A stretch of DNA of 64,000 bases, taken from the NCBI RefSeq assembly GCF_015840715.1, contig NZ_CP060397.1, forward strand, positions 1,426,001 through 1,490,000, written 5' to 3'. The notes beneath the pieces were generated by a model, which was given only the letters and a program-made list of their open reading frames with translations, ran no database searches and was not told where the DNA came from. Positions 10,059 through 19,212 of this stretch are shown here, piece after piece; positions within the stretch are counted from its first letter, which is position 1; each line of letters begins with the position of its first letter. A program made the translations under genes and the position numbers. This DNA is from Synechococcus sp. CBW1004 (GTDB lineage: Bacteria; Cyanobacteriota; Cyanobacteriia; PCC-6307; Cyanobiaceae).

Positions 10059-10955
10059 ATGACCACTTCCGGGGCGATCCAGGCGGAGCGAGAGAGGCGC
10101 TCAGAGATGTGGAAGGCGGTCCAACGCATCCAAGTTGACCGCCCCCTTACGGCAGATGAGGTCCGCCAAATCGGTTGCTACAACGGCGCTCGTGGGATCT
10201 GGAGGGACAAGGCATCAACTGCCCATCTGACCCCAGCAGGCAATGGGGTCTGTGTTGGCATCAGCAGCAGGGGCAAGTACGAGGACGAGATCGGCGAAGA
10301 GACAGGCATCTACGACTACCCATCCACCAAAGTACCGACCTACGACCAAGGAGACATAGACGCGATGAGAGCGGCGTTGTCCCTGGAGATGCCGATCTTT
10401 CTCATCCGGGACACCAACGCGCAAGGAGCACCCGTCCAGGGCAAGGGTCCGAGGCGGCGCGTGGATCGGGTGGAGTTCGTCGCTGATGATCCATTGAGCA
10501 GGTCACTCATCTTCACCTTCTCCCTGGGCGGCAGAAGCGACTACCGCTTGCCAGAGGACGAGCAAGGATCTTGCTTTCAAGAAAGGGAAACGAAAGAACG
10601 GCAGAGCACGTCCAAAAAACGCAGTCAGGCAGCGTTTCGGGCAGCGGTCATCAGTCGCTACGGGGAAAGGCGCTGCTGTCTGTGTGATGCTCCTCCAGAG
10701 GTCATAGAGGCAGCGCACATCGTTCCTGTGAGCAACAACGGCAGTGACTGGAGCGGGAATGGACTGTTGGTTTGCCGCAACCATCACGCTCTGTACGATC
10801 TTGGGAGGTGGTGCCTGCATCCCCAGCATCTGGAGGTAGTGCCTGCAACAGGTCACGATCTGTCTTCTCTACAGGTCATCCGTTCCAATGTGCGTCACCT
10901 CAGGCAGAGTCCCGATCGGGAGGCGCTTCAATGGCGCTGGTCAAGGTGGGCGTGA
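10059..10955 (+). CDS. HNH endonuclease with N-terminal modification-reader-like domain
   Basis: A 298-residue protein. The C-terminal quarter is an HNH nuclease: RRCCLCDAPPEVIEAAHIVP carries a CxxC zinc pair and the first catalytic His, and LLVCRNHHALYDLGRW gives the second CxxH(H) part. The N-terminal part (about residues 25-150: GIWRDKASTAHLTP, GVCVGISSRGKYEDEIG, MRAALSLEMPIFLIRD) resembles the SRA/PUA-like readers that precede HNH domains in modification-dependent restriction enzymes; this is an inference from pattern memory. A GAGGAA ribosome-binding site precedes the ATG. A degraded relative of its C-terminus lies at 27354-27488. Confidence 0.8.
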   Translation: MTTSGAIQAERERRSEMWKAVQRIQVDRPLTADEVRQIGCYNGARGIWRDKASTAHLTPAGNGVCVGISSRGKYEDEIGEETGIYDYPSTKVPTYDQGDIDAMRAALSLEMPIFLIRDTNAQGAPVQGKGPRRRVDRVEFVADDPLSRSLIFTFSLGGRSDYRLPEDEQGSCFQERETKERQSTSKKRSQAAFRAAVISRYGERRCCLCDAPPEVIEAAHIVPVSNNGSDWSGNGLLVCRNHHALYDLGRWCLHPQHLEVVPATGHDLSSLQVIRSNVRHLRQSPDREALQWRWSRWA

Positions 10956-11125
10956 TGGAGCACCTGAACTGGGGTTACATCCAACTGGGACTCTTCGCCC
11001 TTGCCTTTGCGGGTCTGCAGGTCTGGTGGATCAGAAGCATCCTGCGCCCACGGAACCTGGCAAGACCATTGAGCGAAGGGGAGTTCCGACGGTCTCTGGA
11101 GCAGATCTGGGCGAAGAAGTCCTGA
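10955..11125 (+). CDS. Small single-span membrane protein, HNH-associated (copy 2)
   Basis: A 56-residue protein from the ATG at 10955, which overlaps the HNH stop codon (TGATG) and so implies translational coupling. One membrane span (YIQLGLFALAFAGLQVWWI) is followed by a basic tail ending FRRSLEQIWAKK, closely matching the tail of the protein at 9854-10051. An earlier in-frame ATG at 10931 would lie inside the HNH gene. The pair of paralogues flanking one nuclease gene suggests they work with it. Function unknown. Confidence 0.65.
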   Translation: MEHLNWGYIQLGLFALAFAGLQVWWIRSILRPRNLARPLSEGEFRRSLEQIWAKKS

Positions 11126-11227
11126 TCGCCTCCAGGCGACTACCAGCGCACCCCCCTCCAGACCCACCCGACGAACCAGCACACGCAAAACCGAGGGCAC
11201 AAGGGACGCCTCAGGGATCAACCGGCA

Positions 11228-11293
11228 CGCAAAAGAACTCAGATCCCACTCCGCCTCCTGGATCAGCGCCAACAGGTACACCAGCACTTCCGA
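11228..11293 (-). pseudogene. C-terminal remnant of a paralogue of the gene at 11912-12190
   Basis: The reverse strand encodes SEVLVYLLALIQEAEWDLSS, matching the end of the intact small protein at 11912-12190 (LLGDLLALIQEAEGDLGTYA). No start, no N-terminal part and no stop at the equivalent place remain. It reads as the tail of a decayed duplicate and supports local duplication and deletion in this part of the island. Confidence 0.5.
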
Positions 11294-11374
11294 AAGCAGG
11301 AGCAGAAGACTTTCTTGGGATTTGCATCAGAGATAGGAACGAATCGCCAAAATAAGACGGCACTGGAGTTGCAG

Positions 11375-11839
11375 ATGCCCAAAAGAGTCTTGGCGCCAGC
11401 ACTGGCAAGCATAACCATGCTATACAGCGCAACAGCATCGGCGCAGACATGTTATGATATTTCAGTGCATTCTTACAACAAGGGCAGGGCATCCCTAATT
11501 GCACCTTATAATTACGCAAAAGTTATACATGCAGGAGGGAAGACCGTGGATTGCAAAATAGATGATCTTTACTTGAGCGAGTATGCGATCAAATTAACCT
11601 GTGACGACGGATTCCGATATGAGATTGGCACGACTGATTACTGCGGACGGGGTGGCAGTGCAAATTGCGAAAAAGCAGTTGTCGTAAACCCATACGGAGC
11701 GAGGTCATATCATCCGACAACAATGCTCAATTCAGAGAAGCAGTGCTTTGACAATGGAGCGCAACTCGTAATATCAAACAAAATCTTTTTGAGTGGAGAG
11801 GATCTCATGGTGGTGACGACACATCAGTTCCAAAAGTAA
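11375..11839 (+). CDS. Secreted hypothetical protein, cysteine-rich
   Basis: A 154-residue protein with a signal peptide (MPKRVLAPALASITMLYSAT, then ASAQ) and six cysteines in the mature part (TCYDIS, VDCKID, LTCDDG, DYCGRG, ANCEKA, KQCFDN), suggesting three disulfides in the periplasm or outside. Base composition is more AT-rich than the flanking HNH and hsd genes, so it probably has a different origin. A longer frame starts at 11315, but the ATG at 11375 puts the signal peptide at the N-terminus. Family not recognised. Confidence 0.6.
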   Translation: MPKRVLAPALASITMLYSATASAQTCYDISVHSYNKGRASLIAPYNYAKVIHAGGKTVDCKIDDLYLSEYAIKLTCDDGFRYEIGTTDYCGRGGSANCEKAVVVNPYGARSYHPTTMLNSEKQCFDNGAQLVISNKIFLSGEDLMVVTTHQFQK

Positions 11840-11911
11840 CAGTTGCGAGGTTTGCTGGCGCCTGGGGCTTAATATGAGCAAGGTCACAATCCCACTGCCT
11901 TCAAAAAGTAC

Positions 11912-12190
11912 TCAGGCATAAGTCCCCAGATCCCCCTCCGCCTCCTGTATCAGCGCGAGAAGGTCTCCCAGCAACTGCCGAACCCGTGGGGACTGCTCAG
12001 GGTTCCGCGTTGCACCAATCGCCATGACGGTCACCCCAGTGGAGACCTGCTCCAGGGTCAGCAGGGTCTCTTCAAGCAGTTCAGCGGCGATCCGGTCGGT
12101 GGTGAGGGTCATGAGGGTCTGGGCGACTGCTGGAAGGGTTCCCAGGGTGGGACGAACGGCAAACGATGCAGAAACCGCATAGGTACGCAC
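11912..12190 (-). CDS. Small hypothetical protein divergent from hsdM
   Basis: A 92-residue, mostly helical protein (LAALIQEAE-type amphipathic helices; TTDRIAAELLEETLLTLEQV). It runs opposite to hsdM and its start lies within the region where hsdM begins, so the promoters overlap. A decayed copy of its C-terminus is at 11228-11293, which argues that it is a real protein. No family is recognised. Position beside a type I restriction operon would fit a control or accessory protein, but nothing in the sequence shows this. Confidence 0.5.
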   Translation of the reverse strand: MRTYAVSASFAVRPTLGTLPAVAQTLMTLTTDRIAAELLEETLLTLEQVSTGVTVMAIGATRNPEQSPRVRQLLGDLLALIQEAEGDLGTYA

Positions 12191-12201
12191 ACCCTTCTGC
12201 T

Positions 12202-14295
12202 ATGCGGGAAAATGGGGGCAGGCAGCAACTCCCCGTGACCGACTCCGCGACCTTCACCACACCCGAAGCAAGCGAGGAGGATCTGGGCGACCTGTTGCTG
12301 GAGGTGCTCCCGCCTGATGGCAGCACGATGGGCAACCTGTCCGCACGGGAGGCGCTGGGTCGGGCGGCAGAGCGCCAGGTCAGCGAGGAGGAATACGAAG
12401 CGGTCAGGGACAAGGCACTGAAACTGGGTCTGATCCGCAAGGGGCGGGGTCGTGGTGGATCCATCGCCCTGGCGGAGGGCATTGAGGGCGGCAGTCGCTA
12501 TGAGGCACCTTCAGCGCCTACGGGACGGCGATCCAACGGCAGCAATGGGGTCGCCCCCGAACCCACCTTCCAGATCGGGCAGAAACTCACCCTCTCCCAA
12601 CTGGAGTCGTTCCTCTGGAAGAGCGCCGACATCCTGCGGGGGAGCATGGATGCCTCGGAGTTCAAGGACTACATCTTCGGGATGCTGTTCCTCAAGCGTC
12701 TGTCTGATGCCTTTGAGGAGGCACAGGAAGGCGTCATCCACTACTACCTGGAACGAGGCAAGACCCAGGAGCAAGCGGAGGAGTTCGCCAAGGACAAGGA
12801 CGAATATCCCAATGCGTTCTTCGTCCCTGACCAGGCACGGTGGAGCAATCTCAAGGACCTCAAGCACGACATAGGCGCCGAGATCAACAAGGCGACGGAA
12901 GCAATTGAAGAACACAACCCTTCCCTGGAGGGAGTGCTGGTCGCCATTGACTTCAACAGGAAGGACCGCCTCAACGACCGCAAACTCAGAGACCTCCTGT
13001 CCCACTACTCAACCTTCAGACTCAGGAATGAGGACTTTGAGCGATCCGACCTCCTGGGAGCAGCATATGAATATCTCATCAAGATGTTTGCCGACTCGGC
13101 AGGCAAGAAGGGTGGTGAGTTCTTTACGCCCACTCAGGTTGTCAAACTGCTGGTTGCCTTGATCAAACCCCATGCGGGTATGAAGATCCTGGATCCCACC
13201 TGCGGGTCAGGCGGCATGTTCATTGAGACCAGGCACTACCTGGCAGCACGGGACGAGAACCCAGCGAACCTGCAGTTGTTCGGGCAGGAGATGAATCTGA
13301 GCACCTGGGCAATCTGCAAACTCAACATGTTCCTGCATGGTGTCTTCAATGCGGACATCCGCAAGGGCGACACGCTTGGCGACCCGCAGCATGTGGAGAA
13401 CGGCGAACTGATGCGGTTTGATCGGGTGATTGCCAACATGCCCTTCTCACTCAAGAACTGGGGGCGTGAACTTGCCGAGCATGATCCTTATGGCAGGTAC
13501 CGCTACGGGATTCCGCCGAGGGACGCAGGAGACCTGGCGTTCGTTCAGCACATGATCGCCTCACTGAATCAGGAGGGCGTCATGGGCGTGGTGGTGCCTC
13601 ATGGGGTGCTTTTCCGTGGTGGGCAGGAAGGAGAGATCCGTAAGGGCATCCTGGAAGACGATCTGGTGGAAGCGGTGATCGGTCTGCCGTCAGGGTTGTT
13701 CTATGGCACGGGGATCCCTGCGGCACTGCTGATTCTCAACAAGAACAAGACCGCGGAGCGTCGTGGGAAGGTGCTCTTCATCAACGCTGAACTGGACTAC
13801 CAGGAGGGCAAGAACCAGAACCTACTGAGAGAGCAGGATATTGAAAAGGTGGTGGGATGCTTTGACGCCTACAACGAAATCAAGCGGTTCTCACGAGTGG
13901 TGCCGCTGGAGGAAATTCGGGAGAACGACCACAACCTGAACATCCGTCGCTACGCAGACACCTCACCACCACCTGAACCCTTTGATGTGCGGGGCATACT
14001 TCATGGTGGGGTGCCGATCAAGGAAATCCAGAGCGAGTACATCCAGGAGATCCTTGAAGGGTTTGATGTCAGTGGCGTCCTGGTTCCAAAGGACACTGAG
14101 TACCTGAAGTTTCGGGATGACATTCAGGAGAAGTCCCAGATTCGCCAGCACCTGGGAGATGCTTCTGATGCGGTGATTCAGCAGTTTGAGCGGTGGTGGG
14201 ACAAGTACGGGGTCTCACTCGCTCAGATTGATTCTGAGGTCAAGGAAGCAGAAGCAGCGATGCACGGGTACTTGAAGGAGTTGGGATATGAGTGA
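12202..14295 (+). CDS. hsdM: Type I restriction-modification system, methyltransferase subunit
   Basis: About 697 residues. An N-terminal extension of some 110 residues (EALGRAAERQVSEEEYEAVR, LGLIRKGRGRGGSIAL) looks like a winged-helix DNA-binding unit. Next come the HsdM N-domain (LESFLWKSADILRGSMDASE), GGEFFTPTQVVKLLV, SAM motif I LDPTCGSGGMFIE (about residue 328) and catalytic motif IV NMPF (about 411), where most relatives have NPPF. It methylates adenine at the site read by HsdS. The start is uncertain: ATG 12166, ATG 12202 and GTG 12235 are all in frame and none has a clear ribosome-binding site. The stop overlaps hsdS by 8 bp. Confidence 0.93.
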   Translation: MRENGGRQQLPVTDSATFTTPEASEEDLGDLLLEVLPPDGSTMGNLSAREALGRAAERQVSEEEYEAVRDKALKLGLIRKGRGRGGSIALAEGIEGGSRYEAPSAPTGRRSNGSNGVAPEPTFQIGQKLTLSQLESFLWKSADILRGSMDASEFKDYIFGMLFLKRLSDAFEEAQEGVIHYYLERGKTQEQAEEFAKDKDEYPNAFFVPDQARWSNLKDLKHDIGAEINKATEAIEEHNPSLEGVLVAIDFNRKDRLNDRKLRDLLSHYSTFRLRNEDFERSDLLGAAYEYLIKMFADSAGKKGGEFFTPTQVVKLLVALIKPHAGMKILDPTCGSGGMFIETRHYLAARDENPANLQLFGQEMNLSTWAICKLNMFLHGVFNADIRKGDTLGDPQHVENGELMRFDRVIANMPFSLKNWGRELAEHDPYGRYRYGIPPRDAGDLAFVQHMIASLNQEGVMGVVVPHGVLFRGGQEGEIRKGILEDDLVEAVIGLPSGLFYGTGIPAALLILNKNKTAERRGKVLFINAELDYQEGKNQNLLREQDIEKVVGCFDAYNEIKRFSRVVPLEEIRENDHNLNIRRYADTSPPPEPFDVRGILHGGVPIKEIQSEYIQEILEGFDVSGVLVPKDTEYLKFRDDIQEKSQIRQHLGDASDAVIQQFERWWDKYGVSLAQIDSEVKEAEAAMHGYLKELGYE

Positions 14296-15490
14296 CTGGG
14301 AAGAAGCATCTCTGGCAGATCTCGCTGATTACATCAACGGGAGAGCGATAAAACCCGAGGAATGCTCCTCCAGCGATGGAATACCTGTGATAAGAATCAA
14401 ACAGATCAATGACCCTGAATCTATTGAAGATCGCTTTTGTGGAGATGATCTGGATGAAAAGAACATCGCAAGGCGTGGCGACCTGCTCTTCTCTTGGTCA
14501 GCAACGCTAAAAACAATCTTGTGGCAGGGACCAACAGGAGCGATAAACCAGCACATCTTCAAGGTCCTGCCCAAAGAGGGTATGGACAGGATATTTCTGC
14601 ACTACCTGATTGACCACTCCATACCCGCTCTCGCAGAAGAATCTCACGGGAGCACAATGAAGCATATCAAAAAATCTGCATTATCAGCATTCCACCTGCA
14701 GATCCCCCCACTCCCCGAGCAGAAGAAGATCGCCGAGATACTCTCTGGGATTGACAGTTTTATTAGATTTCTAAGGCAGCAAAGTCACAAATTAGGTGAC
14801 GCCAAGGAAGCGCTCTCAAAGGAATTGATTTCAGGATCGTCGGAACCCTGCAAAGAATCCCTGTATGGTCAAATACCTGAACATTGGAACGAGTCATCAC
14901 TGGGAGAAGCGATAGGCATTGAGAATCTGCAGACGGGACCATTCGGAAGTCAATTACATGCTCACGAATACACCAGCGAGGGGATTCCAGTCATCATGCC
15001 TCAGGACATGAAGGACTGCCGAGTTGCAACAAACAAGATTGCACGAATAACCCCCGACAGGGCACAGTCACTTGAAAAGCATAGGGTCCAATCGGGAGAC
15101 ATTCTTTTTTCAAGGAGAGGAGACATCGGCAGACATGCTGTAATTACAGAAAACGAAAGTGGATGGATCTGTGGAACTGGTTGCCTCCGAGCAAGATCCC
15201 AGGGAGCGATAAACCCTGTCTTCCTATCAGAACTGCTCAGGCATAAGTTCGCACTGGAATGGTTGAATGCAAATGCCGTTGGTCAAACAATGCTAAATCT
15301 GAATACAGGCATTCTGGCGGAATTGCCATTAGTGGTTCCACCAAGAGATGAGCAAGAGAAGATTGCAAATTCCTTGAGTTCAATCAATGAGAGGTCCAAA
15401 AAGATTAACGATCAGATATTGCTCACCCAAAATCTAAAGACAGCACTCTCGGCAGATCTCCTCTCAGGTCGCAAGAGGGTGAGCGTCTAA
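14288..15490 (+). CDS. hsdS: Type I restriction-modification system, specificity subunit
   Basis: A 400-residue HsdS with two target-recognition domains. The first (about residues 1-150) ends in the conserved LPEQKKIAEIL helix; the second (about 190-360) begins ESSLGEAIGIENLQTGPFGS and ends DEQEKIANSLSSI. Together they read the two halves of a split DNA target, separated by the conserved helices. Codon use is more AT-rich than hsdM and hsdR around it, which is common for hsdS because recognition domains are swapped between strains. It overlaps hsdM and sits 2 bp before hsdR. Target sequence not predictable here. Confidence 0.93.
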   Translation: MSDWEEASLADLADYINGRAIKPEECSSSDGIPVIRIKQINDPESIEDRFCGDDLDEKNIARRGDLLFSWSATLKTILWQGPTGAINQHIFKVLPKEGMDRIFLHYLIDHSIPALAEESHGSTMKHIKKSALSAFHLQIPPLPEQKKIAEILSGIDSFIRFLRQQSHKLGDAKEALSKELISGSSEPCKESLYGQIPEHWNESSLGEAIGIENLQTGPFGSQLHAHEYTSEGIPVIMPQDMKDCRVATNKIARITPDRAQSLEKHRVQSGDILFSRRGDIGRHAVITENESGWICGTGCLRARSQGAINPVFLSELLRHKFALEWLNANAVGQTMLNLNTGILAELPLVVPPRDEQEKIANSLSSINERSKKINDQILLTQNLKTALSADLLSGRKRVSV

Positions 15491-15492
15491 CC

Positions 15493-18459
15493 ATGCAAGG
15501 CGACGAGCGGAAACTGGTAGAGGCACCTGCCCTTGAGCAACTCAAGGGTCTGGGGTGGTCGCACATTGATGGCGCCACGCTGGCACCAGAGAAGAGCACT
15601 CTCCGCTCATCGTTCAAGGATGTGGTCCTGACTCCAAACCTGGAGCAGGCAATTCAACGCATCAACCCCTGGATCAGCGAAGACAACCTCCGCAAGGTCG
15701 TCCGTGAGGTGACCCTGATTCAGACCTCCACCCTGATGGAGGCAAACCAGTGGTTCTGGGAACGCCTGACCCAATACTTCAGCGTGGATCAGGACCTGGG
15801 TAGTGGTCGTCGTGGGCAGACGGTGAAACTCATTGACTTTGAGAACCTGGAGAACAACGAGTTCCTGTGCGTTGATCAGTTCAAGGTCCAGGGTCCGTCT
15901 CAGAACATCATTCCCGACATCCTGCTCTTCGTGAACGGGTTGCCGTTGGGGGTCATGGAATGCAAGTCCCCCTTCGTGACCGACCCGATGGCGGAGGGGA
16001 TCAACCAACTGCGACGATACGCCAACCTCCGTAACCCTGGCGACTCAGAAGGATGCGAGAAACTGTTCCACTACAACCAGGTGATGATCTCCACCCACAG
16101 GGATGGAGCACGGGTTGGAACAATCTCCTCGCACATGGAACACTTCCTTGAATGGAAGGATCCCTACCCTCTGAAGAGAAGTGATCTGGGCGAGAATCCG
16201 ACTTCTCAGAGTTTACTGATACAGGGAGTCCTGCATCCCAAGAACTTCCTGGACATCATTCAGAATTTCACAGTCTACGAGATTGAATCAGGTCGCACGA
16301 TCAAAAAGATCGCCCGCTACCAGCAATTCAGGGCGGTTCAAAAGACCATAGAGCGACTCAAGACAGCAGGAACCCGCATGACAAAAGGCGGAGTGATCTG
16401 GCATACCCAGGGGTCCGGTAAATCCCTCACGATGGTGTTCCTGGTTCTGAAGATCCGTCGGGATCCGCTGCTACGGGAATACAAACTGGTCTTCCTCACG
16501 GATCGTGCCCAATTAGATTTTCAACTGACCACCACTTTCAGGCGAACGCAAAGCGAAACGGTCCTCAACGCTTCCTCGGTCAGTCACCTCAAGGAACTGC
16601 TCGCCAAGGACGCCTCTGATCTGGTGACCGCCACGATCCAGAAACTCCAGGAGGGGGACTTCGGGTACACCTGCCTCAACGACTCAGAGCGGATCATCGT
16701 GCTGGCGGATGAGGCACACCGCACCCAGTACGGCACCCTTGGCGCTGCGATCAACACTGCCCTGCCCAACGCCCCCAAGATCGCCTTCACGGGGACCCCG
16801 CTGATCAAGACCGAGAAGACCACTCAGGAGTTCGGTGGATACATTGACACCTACACGATTGAGCAGGCGGTCGCTGATGGTGCCACCTGCCAGATCCTCT
16901 ACGAAGGACGGGAAGCGACAACCAAGGTGACAGGCGATTCCCTGGATGCGCTGTTTGATCGCTACTTCCAGGACAGGACCCCAGAAGAGAAGGAGGCGAT
17001 CAAGAAGCGGTACGGTACCGAGCGGGCAGTCCTTGAGGCACCTCAAAGATTGGAGTGGGTGGGTCTGGATCTGGTCGGGCATTACCGCAGCACAATCCTC
17101 CCCAACGGGTTCAAGGCGATCCTGGTCACCTCAAGCAGGGAAGCAGCGGTCACCTATAAGCAGAAACTGGACGCCATCCCAGGAGCACCTGAGTCCGCTG
17201 TGATCATCTCAGGCGACCACAACGACCCGCCCCATATCGCCAAGTGGACCAACCCAGCAGACCACAAGAAGGCGATTGAGAATTTCAAGAAACCGATCAG
17301 CGAGCATCCCCTGTCCCTGCTGATCGTGAAGGACATGCTGCTGACGGGGTTTGACGCTCCGATCTGCCAGGTCATGTACCTGGACCGCAAACTGACCGAT
17401 CACACCCTGCTGCAGGCGATCGCCAGGGTAAATCGGACGAAGGCGAACAAGCACTGCGGGTACATCGTGGACTACTACGGTCTCACGGACTATCTGGCAG
17501 AGGCACTGAAGGACTTCTCCAGCACCGATGTCCAGGGCGCCCTCAGGAACCTCAAGGACGAAATCCCCAAACTCCAGGCGGCACATACCAGGATCAAGCA
17601 GCACCTCAAGGGGCAGGATCTCCAGGACATTGACGCCTGCATCGCTGCCCTGGAGGACGAACTGAAGCGCCAGCAGTTTGAGGCGGACTTTCGGACCTTC
17701 GCCAAGCAAGTGGAGATCGTCCTACCCGATCCAGCGGCAACGCCCTTCCTGCCCGATCTCAAGGCACTGGGGAAGGTGGTCATCGGGTGCCGCAACCGCT
17801 ATCGGGATGAAAACCTTGACCTGAAGGGATGCGGCGAGAAGGTCAGGGCACTGATTGAGCAGCATGTCCGTGCCACAGGCGTGGATCCAAGGGTCCCCCC
17901 CACCAAACTCTTTGATGTGGAGTTTGAGCAGGTGGTGAATGCCCAGACCAGCGACAGGGCAAAAGCATCCGAAGTAGAACACGCCATCAAGGCACACCTG
18001 AAGTTCAAGTTGGACGATGATCCCGAGTATTACCAGTCCCTGTCGCTGCGCCTTGAGGAGATCATCCTGAATTGCAAGAACAAGTGGGAACTTTTACAGC
18101 AACTGCTGCTGTTCCGTGATGGCATGGAGCGGGACAAGACCCAGCAGAACCAGGATTTGGGACTGAGCGAGACCGAAGGCGCGTTCTACAGGTCGCTGAT
18201 GAAGGCAGTCACGACCAAAACAGGTGACGATGCCATGGATGAGGAGACCCATCAGCGGGTTCTGGACCTGACCAAGGAACTAGTGGGAGATTTCCAGGAA
18301 GCAACCCAGATCGTCGGTTTCTTTGACAAGTGGGATGAGGTCACCCGCATCAAGCGGCAGATCAAGCGGAGCATCCTGGATCAACCGTTTGGCGATCGTG
18401 AATTGGTGGATGAGGTGACCGACAAATTCATGGACCTGGGCAAGAGGCACTTCAAATGA
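15493..18459 (+). CDS. hsdR: Type I restriction-modification system, motor/nuclease subunit
   Basis: A 988-residue HsdR. The N-terminal nuclease domain shows PDILLFVNG followed by GVMECKSP (PD-ExK core, about residues 141-160). The translocase follows: Walker A WHTQGSGKSLTM (about 302), DEAHRTQYG (about 405), AFTGTPLIKTEK, LLIVKDMLLTGFDAP and QAIARVNRTK. A helical C-terminal domain for contact with the methyltransferase ends the protein. With HsdM and HsdS it pumps and cuts unmodified DNA. No frameshift or lost motif is seen, so the system looks intact. Confidence 0.95.
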   Translation: MQGDERKLVEAPALEQLKGLGWSHIDGATLAPEKSTLRSSFKDVVLTPNLEQAIQRINPWISEDNLRKVVREVTLIQTSTLMEANQWFWERLTQYFSVDQDLGSGRRGQTVKLIDFENLENNEFLCVDQFKVQGPSQNIIPDILLFVNGLPLGVMECKSPFVTDPMAEGINQLRRYANLRNPGDSEGCEKLFHYNQVMISTHRDGARVGTISSHMEHFLEWKDPYPLKRSDLGENPTSQSLLIQGVLHPKNFLDIIQNFTVYEIESGRTIKKIARYQQFRAVQKTIERLKTAGTRMTKGGVIWHTQGSGKSLTMVFLVLKIRRDPLLREYKLVFLTDRAQLDFQLTTTFRRTQSETVLNASSVSHLKELLAKDASDLVTATIQKLQEGDFGYTCLNDSERIIVLADEAHRTQYGTLGAAINTALPNAPKIAFTGTPLIKTEKTTQEFGGYIDTYTIEQAVADGATCQILYEGREATTKVTGDSLDALFDRYFQDRTPEEKEAIKKRYGTERAVLEAPQRLEWVGLDLVGHYRSTILPNGFKAILVTSSREAAVTYKQKLDAIPGAPESAVIISGDHNDPPHIAKWTNPADHKKAIENFKKPISEHPLSLLIVKDMLLTGFDAPICQVMYLDRKLTDHTLLQAIARVNRTKANKHCGYIVDYYGLTDYLAEALKDFSSTDVQGALRNLKDEIPKLQAAHTRIKQHLKGQDLQDIDACIAALEDELKRQQFEADFRTFAKQVEIVLPDPAATPFLPDLKALGKVVIGCRNRYRDENLDLKGCGEKVRALIEQHVRATGVDPRVPPTKLFDVEFEQVVNAQTSDRAKASEVEHAIKAHLKFKLDDDPEYYQSLSLRLEEIILNCKNKWELLQQLLLFRDGMERDKTQQNQDLGLSETEGAFYRSLMKAVTTKTGDDAMDEETHQRVLDLTKELVGDFQEATQIVGFFDKWDEVTRIKRQIKRSILDQPFGDRELVDEVTDKFMDLGKRHFK

Positions 18460-19163
18460 GCGCCATCCCGCAGGAGGTGCTGGGTCTACGGGTGGAGGTG
18501 GTCCGCTCCATCAGGAGGACTGCTGCGCTTCACATCGTCGGCAGTGATCTTCAGGTGCGGATCCCTGAGCACTTGGGGGATGAGCGGGTGGCAGCAATCC
18601 TCAAGCAGAAGCGTCCCTGGATCCGTGGCAAGGTCGCTGAACTGAAGCGGGTTCCGCCCCACCGCCCCAAGGAACTGGTGAGCGGTGAGTCGTTCCTCTA
18701 CCTGGGACGCCACTACCGCCTCAAGGTTCAGGAGGGGCATCAGGTGGGCGTGTGCCTGTCAGGGGGATACCTCAGGGCAACGATCCGACCCTCAGAGCAG
18801 GGGGAGCAACGGGAAGCACGAATCCAGCAGTACCTCCAGTCATGGTATCGCTCCCGTGCCCTGGAACGCCTGCAGGAGAAGAGCAACCGTTACGCCAAGC
18901 AGATCGGCGTGTCACCTGCTGCGGTATCTGTGAAGAACTTCCGATCACGCTGGGGATCATGCGATAAGCGGGGTCAGGTGGTCTTCAACTGGAACATCAT
19001 CAAGGCACCGCACAGCATCGTGGATTATGTGGTGATCCATGAGTTATGCCATCTGATCCACCCGAACCACTCCAAGGACTTCTGGCAGGTGGTGGGTCGC
19101 CACGACGGTGCCTACCTTGAGCACAGGCAGTGGTTGAAGGAGCGAGGCGGGAGATTGCTGTAG
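18456..19163 (+). CDS. YgjP-like zinc metallopeptidase of the hsd operon
   Basis: A 235-residue protein of the YgjP/DUF45 (WLM-like) family: KNFRSRWGSCDKRG, then VVIHELCHLIHPNHSKDFW, the HExxH-type zinc site with a third His. The ATG overlaps the hsdR stop (ATGA), so it is co-translated. Genes of this family are frequently the last gene of type I restriction operons; their role there is not settled, with regulated turnover of a subunit one idea. The N-terminal half (residues 1-130) is the usual strand-rich region. Confidence 0.88.
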   Translation: MSAIPQEVLGLRVEVVRSIRRTAALHIVGSDLQVRIPEHLGDERVAAILKQKRPWIRGKVAELKRVPPHRPKELVSGESFLYLGRHYRLKVQEGHQVGVCLSGGYLRATIRPSEQGEQREARIQQYLQSWYRSRALERLQEKSNRYAKQIGVSPAAVSVKNFRSRWGSCDKRGQVVFNWNIIKAPHSIVDYVVIHELCHLIHPNHSKDFWQVVGRHDGAYLEHRQWLKERGGRLL

Positions 19164-19212
19164 AATGGAGTAAATGCTGAATTGAGACTGGCAACCCATG
19201 CTTGAATCAGCA

